Shown here piece by piece: positions 58,349 through 64,000 of a DNA stretch of 64,000 nucleotides (its first letter is position 1; the number at the start of each line of letters is the position of its first letter). Source of the stretch: JBEGHD01 sp049334165 (GTDB lineage: Bacteria > Bacteroidota > Bacteroidia > Flavobacteriales_D > Sanyastnellaceae); the NCBI GenBank assembly GCA_049334165.1, contig JBEGHD010000011.1; one strand, given 5' to 3'. Under the pieces are notes generated by a model. It was not told the origin of the DNA. It ran no database searches and was given only the letters and a program-made list of their open reading frames with translations. Position numbers and translations under genes: made by a program.

Positions 58349-60343
58349 ATGGGAAAGACGATTACACGCGTATTTCTAGTAGCAGTTTTATTTTCCTTCT
58401 CGAGTGTTTTTTACGCTCAAAATGACTCCATTCAAGACGATTCATCTTCGAATGTAGTTTCTAAGGAAGAAGCGAATCAGGAACTTGGAAATGAGCACGA
58501 AGAGGCCATTGAAGAGGAGGGCGGAGTTACAGCGGCCATCAACAGTGTTTTTGAACCGGTAGTAGCTGCTCTAACAGAGGTTCTGTTCTGGGATCCGTTT
58601 GAAGCGATTGGAATTTATGATCCGCGAGTAATCACCGATAAGGTTTCACTCAAAGCTAGCGGCTGGCAAAAAGAAGGAGTGGAAACACTTCACATCAAAA
58701 GGTGGCTGGTGGAAGATGGCGACAGAGTAGAGAGAGCACAGAAAATTGGTGAGGTGGAAACAAACCTCGGAGGCGTTCATGGAATTTATGCCCGCGAAGA
58801 AGGAACGATTCAGCTCGATGCAAAAGAAGGAGAAAAGGTTTACGACCCTAATGACGATGAGCTGGCGATCGATGTTCGCTCTCACTTGGTAGCTACGATT
58901 CACTTCGATCAGGAGCAGCCGCTTATTCAAGTTGATGACAAAGGTCGCTACCTCACCACACCTAAAGGTGAGCCAATCCCAGAGAAAAACAGTATTCCTA
59001 TTGTTGTGGTATGGCTAATTCTCGGAGCCACTTTCTTCACTTTTCGAATGAAGTTTATCAACTTCCGCGGAATTAAGCACGCGGTTCAGTTGGTCCGTGG
59101 AGACTTTAGTAATCCTAACGATAAAGGTGAGGTTTCTCACTTTCAGGCATTGGCTACTGCACTTTCTGCAACTGTCGGCTTGGGTAACATCGCTGGTGTA
59201 GCTGTCGCTATTACCCTCGGTGGTCCTGGAGCTTCGTTCTGGATCATTATTGCCGGTTTGCTCGGGATGACTTCCAAATTCGTTGAATGTACACTTGCTG
59301 TGAAATACCGTGACATCGATGAAAACGGGAAAGTTTACGGTGGTCCGATGTACTACCTGAGCAAGGCACTTAAGCTAAGAGGAATGGCTGGCCTGGGTAA
59401 AACGCTGGCTATCGTTTTTGCAGTGCTCTGTATCCTGGCTTCATTCGGTGGGGGAAACATGTTCCAGTCGAACCAGGCGTTTGAGCAAGTGAGAAACGTT
59501 TTCGGTGGACAGTTTGAAAATATTGGTCAGTATGGATTCTGGTTTGGTGTTGTGTTAGCAGTGCTTGTAGGGATCGTAATCGTTGGTGGAATCAGGAGTA
59601 TCGCGAAAGTGACAGACAAAATTGTCCCACTGATGGTTGGTGTTTATGTAATTTTTGCACTTCTGATCATCTTCTTCAACTTTGACAAGATTGGTTTTGC
59701 ATTCTCGCAAATCATCGATGGAGCTTTCAACGCTACTGCTCTCAAAGGTGGATTTATCGGGGTGCTCGTGATAGGATTCCAGCGAGCCGCATTCTCCAAC
59801 GAGGCTGGTGTTGGTTCTGCATCTATCGCTCACTCTGCATCGAAAACAAACGAGCCGATTAGTGAAGGTATCGTTGCATTGATGGAGCCATTTATCGATA
59901 CGGTTGTGGTTTGTACAATGACTGCACTCGTGTTGATCTTCACTGGGTTTGCCGATGGTTCATCAGATTTCTCAGGAGCAGCACTTACTGCTGAGGCGTT
60001 CTCAAGCGTGTTCCCATGGTTCAATTACGTGTTGCTGGTTGCAATTATCCTTTTTGCATTTTCTACGATGATTTCATGGTCTTACTACGGACTCAAATCC
60101 TGGACTTACCTATTCGGTGTTTCCAATACTTCGGAGTATATTTATAAAGGACTTTTCTTGCTCTTCATCATTGTGGGGGCATCGAGTAGTCTCGGAGCTG
60201 TGCTCGACTTCTCGGATATGATGATTCTCGGTATGGCATTCCCGAATATTTTGGGACTTTATATTCTGAGTAAAGAGGTTTATCGCGACTTGCAGGATTA
60301 CTTCAAACGCGTGAAAACTGGTGAAATCAAGAAATACAAATAA
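58349..60343 (+). CDS. AGCS sodium/amino-acid symporter with lipoyl-like extracytoplasmic domain
   Basis: 664 residues, much longer than usual AGCS proteins (about 450-540). A signal peptide (1-24, ending FYAQ) and an acidic linker precede a domain at ~117-175 that reads like a biotinyl/lipoyl hammerhead: WLVEDGDRVERAQKIGEVET then EEGTIQLDAKEGEKV and LAI. The position of the modified lysine in the ETDK turn is N-L instead. From ~215 the AGCS core begins; it includes ALSATVGLGNIAGVAVAITL followed by GGPGASFW, and GFQRAAFSNEAGVGSASIAH. It imports alanine or glycine with Na+. The extra domain would be outside the cytoplasm. Confidence 0.9.
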   Translation: MGKTITRVFLVAVLFSFSSVFYAQNDSIQDDSSSNVVSKEEANQELGNEHEEAIEEEGGVTAAINSVFEPVVAALTEVLFWDPFEAIGIYDPRVITDKVSLKASGWQKEGVETLHIKRWLVEDGDRVERAQKIGEVETNLGGVHGIYAREEGTIQLDAKEGEKVYDPNDDELAIDVRSHLVATIHFDQEQPLIQVDDKGRYLTTPKGEPIPEKNSIPIVVVWLILGATFFTFRMKFINFRGIKHAVQLVRGDFSNPNDKGEVSHFQALATALSATVGLGNIAGVAVAITLGGPGASFWIIIAGLLGMTSKFVECTLAVKYRDIDENGKVYGGPMYYLSKALKLRGMAGLGKTLAIVFAVLCILASFGGGNMFQSNQAFEQVRNVFGGQFENIGQYGFWFGVVLAVLVGIVIVGGIRSIAKVTDKIVPLMVGVYVIFALLIIFFNFDKIGFAFSQIIDGAFNATALKGGFIGVLVIGFQRAAFSNEAGVGSASIAHSASKTNEPISEGIVALMEPFIDTVVVCTMTALVLIFTGFADGSSDFSGAALTAEAFSSVFPWFNYVLLVAIILFAFSTMISWSYYGLKSWTYLFGVSNTSEYIYKGLFLLFIIVGASSSLGAVLDFSDMMILGMAFPNILGLYILSKEVYRDLQDYFKRVKTGEIKKYK

Positions 60344-60351
60344 GATGAATC

Positions 60352-61491
60352 ATGCGCCTTCCCGACTCTCTGAAAGACTTTTTTCACTTTAATAGTCGGG
60401 AACGTAATGGACTTATCATTCTAATGGCAACTCTCACAGGGGTTGCCATTTTTTATTTTCTGATGCCACGGTTCTATGCTGTGGATGGTGAAAGTGTTTC
60501 TGAGGAAGAGTTGAAAGAGGTGAAGCTTTTTCTTGCTTCGGCTGAGAAAAAAGCGGCTTTAAAATTTGATTCGAATTCTAAACCAGAGGAAGTTGTCTTT
60601 GAGCCTTTTGAGTTTGATCCAAACGGACTCGATAAAGAAGACTGGATGAAACTCGGTCTCACCGAACGAGAAGCCGAGATCGTGAAGAAATACGAATCGA
60701 AAGGAGGGAAGTTCGAGGTGAAAAAGGACGTGCTTAAGCTCTATCCGGTTGACAGTGCTCTTTATGAAAAATTGGAGTCCTTCATTCTTTTGCCCGATGA
60801 AAAAGAGCGGAAACCACAATGGGAGTCAGAGTCAGAGAAAGTTGTTTTTGAACCTTTCGAATTTGATCCAAATGGCTTGCCAGTCGAAAAGTGGATGAAG
60901 TTGGGGTTAACCAGAAAGCAAGCTGAAACGATAAAGCGCTACGAAGCGAGCGGTGGTTCTTTCGAAACGAAGCGAGATGTTCTCAACCTCTGGCAGGTCG
61001 ATGAGGATCTTTACGAAAAACTAAAGCCGTACATTCTGCTGCCAGAAACTTTTGAGCAAAATTTTGAACGCTACAAGGAAAAGGCCGAGATCGTGAAAGT
61101 TGAGATCAATTCTGCCGACACGGCTTCGCTGAAAAAGGTGAGAGGTATCGGAAGTTTTTTCGCGGAACAAATAGTTGAATATCGCGAAGAATTGGGTGGC
61201 TATCACTCTCTTGATCAGCTGATGGAAGTCTATTTGGCCGAAGAAGAAAAAGTCGTAAAATGGAAGTCACAACTGGAGTTGGATTCTTCTAGTCTAAGAA
61301 AGCTCAACGTGAATACTGCAACAGCCGAAGAACTTTGGAAGCATCCCTATCTCGAATGGAAACACGCTAATGCCATTGTCAGCTATCGCGAGCAGCATGG
61401 GCTTTATAAATCCACCTCCGATATTCTCAAAATCGTTATCATTGACCAAAGCAGATTTGACAAAATAAAACCCTATCTGACCATTGAATAG
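60352..61491 (+). CDS. membrane-anchored helix-hairpin-helix (ComEA-like) protein with tandem duplication
   Basis: 379 residues. One N-terminal transmembrane helix (NGLIILMATLTGVAIFYFLM), then two copies of an 83-residue unit starting at residues 81 and 164, each with VFEPFEFDPNGL, a WMKLGLT helix, GG-containing hairpin and ILLP end. ComEA-type helix-hairpin-helix motifs follow (EINSADTASLKKVRGIGSFF, VNTATAEELWKHPYL). It may bind DNA at the periplasmic face, but no competence gene is near and the function is inference. Start 8 nt after the symporter stop. Confidence 0.85.
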   Translation: MRLPDSLKDFFHFNSRERNGLIILMATLTGVAIFYFLMPRFYAVDGESVSEEELKEVKLFLASAEKKAALKFDSNSKPEEVVFEPFEFDPNGLDKEDWMKLGLTEREAEIVKKYESKGGKFEVKKDVLKLYPVDSALYEKLESFILLPDEKERKPQWESESEKVVFEPFEFDPNGLPVEKWMKLGLTRKQAETIKRYEASGGSFETKRDVLNLWQVDEDLYEKLKPYILLPETFEQNFERYKEKAEIVKVEINSADTASLKKVRGIGSFFAEQIVEYREELGGYHSLDQLMEVYLAEEEKVVKWKSQLELDSSSLRKLNVNTATAEELWKHPYLEWKHANAIVSYREQHGLYKSTSDILKIVIIDQSRFDKIKPYLTIE

Positions 61492-62017
61492 AATAGAAGA
61501 ACTCGTCCGAAGCCACATCAGAGACGTGCCGGATTTTCCCAAAGAAGGAATTGTTTTTAAGGACATAACCCCGCTTTTGGAAGACAGCCAAGCGTGCAAT
61601 GAAATAGTGGACCATCTGGTGGCCGACTACGCGGAACAAAAGATTGATGCTGTTGTTGGCATTGAGAGTCGGGGATTTTTGTTTGGGTTCCCATTGGCAT
61701 TGCGACTTGGAGTGCCGTTTATTCCGATTCGCAAAAAAGGAAAACTGCCCGCGCGAACACTTTCCTACAAATACGACTTAGAATATGGCTCAGCAGAAAT
61801 GGAGGTTCACGAAGATTCCATTCAGCCGGGCTGGAATGTTTTAATCCACGATGACTTGCTGGCAACGGGCGGCACTGCAGCCGCAGCTGCCGAATTGGTG
61901 AAAATGAGAGAAGCCAATGTGGTGGCATACAACTTTATTATAGAATTGGAGTTTTTAAAGGGCCGCGAAAAGCTCAAGGACAACGAAGGAAAAATTATAA
62001 CTTTGGCCGCTTATTAA
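61484..62017 (+). CDS. apt: adenine phosphoribosyltransferase
   Basis: 177 residues from TTG 61484, which overlaps the previous stop by 8 nt; no ATG is available upstream of the conserved N-terminus (RDVPDFPKEGIVFKDITPLL). The PRPP-binding loop is IHDDLLATGGTAAAAAELV, and VVGIESRGFLFGFPLALRL and RKKGKLPARTLSY are family motifs. It salvages adenine to AMP. Confidence 0.95.
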   Translation: MNRIEELVRSHIRDVPDFPKEGIVFKDITPLLEDSQACNEIVDHLVADYAEQKIDAVVGIESRGFLFGFPLALRLGVPFIPIRKKGKLPARTLSYKYDLEYGSAEMEVHEDSIQPGWNVLIHDDLLATGGTAAAAAELVKMREANVVAYNFIIELEFLKGREKLKDNEGKIITLAAY

Positions 62018-62031
62018 ACCGAGGAAGAAAA

Positions 62032-63174
62032 ATGAATTTTGACAGAAGCGAAAATCAAGAAATGATCGCCCAAATGGCGAAAGATTTTGCGGAGAAAGAA
62101 ATCCGCCCACGCATGATGGAGTGGGACGAATCTCAAGAATTTCCTGTAGAGGTGTTCAAGAAAGCCGGTGAGCTTGGCCTCATGGGAGTGCTTGTGCCCG
62201 AAGAATACAACGGTGCTGGACTCGGATACTTTGAGTATATCACAGTGATCGAGGAGATTGCAAAAGTGTGTGGCTCGATCGGGTTGAGTGTAGCAGCTCA
62301 CAACAGCCTCTGCACAAATCATATTTTGCAGTTCGGTAACGAAGAGCAGAAGAAAAAATATTTACCAAAGCTCGCTACTGCCGAATATATCGGTGCCTGG
62401 GGCTTGACAGAAGCAAACACAGGTTCGGACGCTATGCGAATGAAATGCACAGCTAAGAAAGACGGTGAGTACTGGGTGATCAACGGTGCCAAAAACTGGA
62501 TCACTCACGGGATTTCCGGAGATGTTGCCGTTGTTCTTGTCCGCACGGGTGAGCCGCTCGATAGCAAAGGAATTTCGGCATTTGTTGTTGAGAGAGGAAC
62601 AGAAGGCTTCAAAGCAGGTAAAAAAGAAAACAAGCTGGGCATGCGCGCTTCGGAAACAGCCGAGATGATTTTTGACAACTGCCGCGTTCACGAAAGTCAA
62701 ATGTTGGGCAAAGAAGGAGACGGATTTGTTCAGGCCATGAAAATTCTCGATGGCGGAAGGATCTCTATCGGAGCGCTTGGTCTGGGAATAGCAAAAGGTG
62801 CACTTGAGGCTTCTGTAAAATATTCTCAGGAACGTCACCAGTTTGGTAAGCCGATCAGCAGCTTCCAGGGTATTTCGTTCAAATTGGCTGATATGGCTAC
62901 AGAGATTGAAGCATCGGAGCTTTTGCTTTACTATGCTGCCGATTTGAAAAACAAAAATCAGAAGGTGACAAAGATTTCGGCTATGGCCAAATATTACACT
63001 TCCGAAGTTGCAGTGAGATGCGCTACCGAGGGAGTTCAAATCCACGGAGGCTACGGTTACACCAAAGATTTCCCTGTAGAGAAGCACTATCGCGACTCTA
63101 AACTATGCACAATTGGAGAGGGAACTTCGGAAATTCAAAAACTTGTGATATCCAGAGAATTACTTAATGAGTAA
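62032..63174 (+). CDS. acyl-CoA dehydrogenase
   Basis: 380 residues, a full-length flavoenzyme: N-terminal helical domain, beta-domain with WGLTEANTGSDAMRMKCTAK, C-terminal domain with RHQFGKPISSFQGISFKLAD and the catalytic glutamate in CTIGEGTSEIQ. It oxidises an acyl-CoA to the 2-enoyl-CoA and passes electrons to ETF. The chain length is not readable, although the length and motifs fit short-chain enzymes. It starts 14 nt after apt. Confidence 0.95.
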   Translation: MNFDRSENQEMIAQMAKDFAEKEIRPRMMEWDESQEFPVEVFKKAGELGLMGVLVPEEYNGAGLGYFEYITVIEEIAKVCGSIGLSVAAHNSLCTNHILQFGNEEQKKKYLPKLATAEYIGAWGLTEANTGSDAMRMKCTAKKDGEYWVINGAKNWITHGISGDVAVVLVRTGEPLDSKGISAFVVERGTEGFKAGKKENKLGMRASETAEMIFDNCRVHESQMLGKEGDGFVQAMKILDGGRISIGALGLGIAKGALEASVKYSQERHQFGKPISSFQGISFKLADMATEIEASELLLYYAADLKNKNQKVTKISAMAKYYTSEVAVRCATEGVQIHGGYGYTKDFPVEKHYRDSKLCTIGEGTSEIQKLVISRELLNE

Positions 63175-63178
63175 TTTA

Positions 63179-63211
63179 TTTGCGGAGAAAAAAGAAAAAT
63201 TCATACATTTG
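63179..63211 (+). promoter_or_regulatory. Bacteroidota-type promoter of rpsU
   Basis: TTTG (63179-63182), 21 nt, TACATTTG (63204-63211), an excellent match to the Bacteroidota -33/-7 consensus. The predicted start is about 28 nt before the rpsU ATG. Confidence 0.75.
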
Positions 63212-63233
63212 CGCCCTTGCAATGAAAAATAGA

Positions 63234-63240
63234 AAAGGAG
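63234..63240 (+). promoter_or_regulatory. strong Shine-Dalgarno sequence of rpsU
   Basis: AAAGGAG lies 4 nt before ATG 63245. Most genes in this window lack a Shine-Dalgarno sequence, as is usual in flavobacteria, so this one is exceptional and agrees with the known autoregulatory role of bS21. Confidence 0.8.
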
Positions 63241-63244
63241 AGAT

Positions 63245-63433
63245 ATGCTAATCATACCAATTAAAGAGGGAGAGAACATCGAAAGAGCCCTCAAGAAGTT
63301 CAAAAAGAAATTTGAAAAAACAGGTGGGATGAAAGAAGTTAGAGCTCGTCAGCACTACACTAAGCCTTCTGTAGCACGTAGAGAGCAGTTGAAAAAAGCA
63401 ATCTACAGCAACCAGATGAAACAAGAAGAATAG
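63245..63433 (+). CDS. rpsU: 30S ribosomal protein S21
   Basis: 62 residues. Starts MLIIPIKEGENIERALKKFK, with the RARQHYTKPSVARREQLKKA middle and Tyr54 in KAIYSNQ. In Flavobacterium johnsoniae ribosomes, bS21 with bS6 and bS18 holds the 16S rRNA 3' end, and a C-terminal tyrosine of bS21 is central to this. The gene has a strong Shine-Dalgarno, its own promoter and a terminator. Both fit autogenous control: a lack of bS21 frees the anti-Shine-Dalgarno and raises rpsU translation. Confidence 0.97.
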   Translation: MLIIPIKEGENIERALKKFKKKFEKTGGMKEVRARQHYTKPSVARREQLKKAIYSNQMKQEE

Positions 63434-63465
63434 GCCGGGGCCTCTCTCACTTTATAATAATATTT

Positions 63466-63508
63466 AAGGGCGAAAATTTGGATTAATCCGAATTTTCGCC
63501 CTTTTTTA
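63466..63508 (+). terminator. rho-independent terminator after rpsU
   Basis: GGGCGAAAATT (63468-63478) pairs with AATTTTCGCCC (63491-63501), extended by GGA/TCC inside, followed by six T. It lies 33 nt after the rpsU stop and just before the Xer gene. Confidence 0.9.
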
Positions 63509-63512
63509 TTCA

Positions 63513-64000
63513 ATGAACTTTGATGACTTCCTCGATTATCTCGAATCCGAGAAAAGGTATTCTCCACACACTCTCGATGCTTATCGAAGAGACCTGATTC
63601 AATTTAAAGACTACATAGAGGTTTTCTATTCAGACATCAAACTGGAAGAAGTCTCACACCAGATCATCCGTTCATGGATGGCACTTATGATGGAAGAAGG
63701 CTTGTCGGCCCGAAGCGTCAATCGCAAGATTTCTACCCTCAGAAGTTTTTACAGATACTTGCAACTGCACGACCTGATTGACGTAAACCCAATGACAAAG
63801 GTGACAGGTCCAAAGATGAATAAGAAACTGCCCGTATTTGTCGAACAAAAGAGCATGGACAAGTTGTTCAGTTCCGATCTGTTTGAAGACGACTTCTCTG
63901 GGGTTCGCGATGAGCTCATGATTCTTTTGTTCTACGAGACTGGAGTTCGTCTTTCAGAGCTCATCAATTTGAAATCTTCTAACGTTAATTTTAGTCAAAA
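63513..64000 (+). CDS. XerC/XerD-type tyrosine recombinase, 5' part
   Basis: Starts at ATG 63513 and runs off the window after 162 complete codons. The N-terminal SAM-like core-binding domain reads LDYLESEKRYSPHTLDAYRR and GLSARSVNRKISTLRSFYRY; the catalytic domain begins and shows the first catalytic arginine in YETGVRLSELINL. It resolves chromosome dimers at dif. In Bacteroidota this gene commonly follows rpsU, so it is housekeeping, not an integrase of a mobile element. Confidence 0.93.
   Translation, partial: MNFDDFLDYLESEKRYSPHTLDAYRRDLIQFKDYIEVFYSDIKLEEVSHQIIRSWMALMMEEGLSARSVNRKISTLRSFYRYLQLHDLIDVNPMTKVTGPKMNKKLPVFVEQKSMDKLFSSDLFEDDFSGVRDELMILLFYETGVRLSELINLKSSNVNFSQ

Noticed and set aside
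62362..63087. 241-codon open frame on the minus strand
   Set aside because: It is antisense to the acyl-CoA dehydrogenase and has low-complexity, Cys/His-rich translation typical of shadow frames.
63513..64000. tyrosine recombinase considered as an integrase of a mobile element
   Set aside because: It follows rpsU in the usual Bacteroidota housekeeping order and has XerC/D features; no attachment site or cargo is seen.
1..64000. tRNA and rRNA genes
   Set aside because: Reading the gaps by eye found no cloverleaf or GTTCGA-type T-arm context; a tRNA search tool would settle this.

Overview
This is a 64 kb chromosomal segment of a member of the Bacteroidota, most likely of the class Flavobacteriia (order Flavobacteriales or a close relative). 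The evidence is the type IX secretion (T9SS) genes, including a gliding-type C-terminal sorting domain, a PorP/SprF protein and PorE-like proteins; the menaquinone operon; a type III glutamine synthetase; a zinc-finger-less DnaX; the rpsF-rpsR-rplI and rpsU-xer neighbourhoods; and promoters of the TTTG / TAnnTTTG type. Coding density is high and I saw no rRNA, tRNA, CRISPR array, insertion sequence or prophage. The species cannot be named from this window.

Layout. Positions 1-9994 hold a tightly packed plus-strand group: the end of a large HYR-repeat adhesin with a T9SS type B sorting domain, a PorP/SprF partner, a PD40/PKD protein with a decayed OmpA-like end, an unrecognised secreted protein, and a propeller sensor with a SpoIIE phosphatase output. 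After a TrmH-type methyltransferase, positions 10695-20761 are on the minus strand: an OmpA/TPR lipoprotein, accA, rdgB and a menaquinone cluster (thioesterase, menF, menD, menA, menC, menE; no menB). A 52-codon reading frame sits on the opposite strand inside the men cluster. Positions 20885-29941 hold an orphan response regulator, hpf, rsmG, an ECF sigma factor, a glycosyltransferase, a small lipoprotein, uvrB and a DUF2339 membrane protein.

Positions 30156-35474 hold an unrecognised 506-residue protein, a non-coding stretch with CACATAG repeats, the S6-S18-L9 operon, dnaX and a small secreted protein. Positions 35553-43984 hold a TonB-dependent receptor, a 50-residue membrane protein, an S4-domain protein and acetyltransferase pair, an aminotransferase and a three-gene glycosyltransferase/membrane cluster. 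Positions 44138-48634 hold the glutamine synthetase and a complete PorE-like protein. Positions 48742-54405 hold purM-prfA-pyrF-DUF2851-PspC-K+ channel. The rest holds a fused oxoprolinase, an AGCS symporter with an unusual lipoyl-like extracytoplasmic domain, a helix-hairpin-helix protein with an 83-residue tandem duplication, apt, an acyl-CoA dehydrogenase, rpsU and the start of a Xer recombinase.

The most notable signals are: an A10 slippery run in dnaX with stops immediately after it in both other frames, which would give a tau/gamma pair; an rpsU gene with a strong Shine-Dalgarno sequence and Tyr54, together with rpsF and rpsR, matching the known flavobacterial anti-Shine-Dalgarno sequestration system; the five-gene adhesin/phosphatase group; and the lipoyl-like domain on the AGCS transporter.
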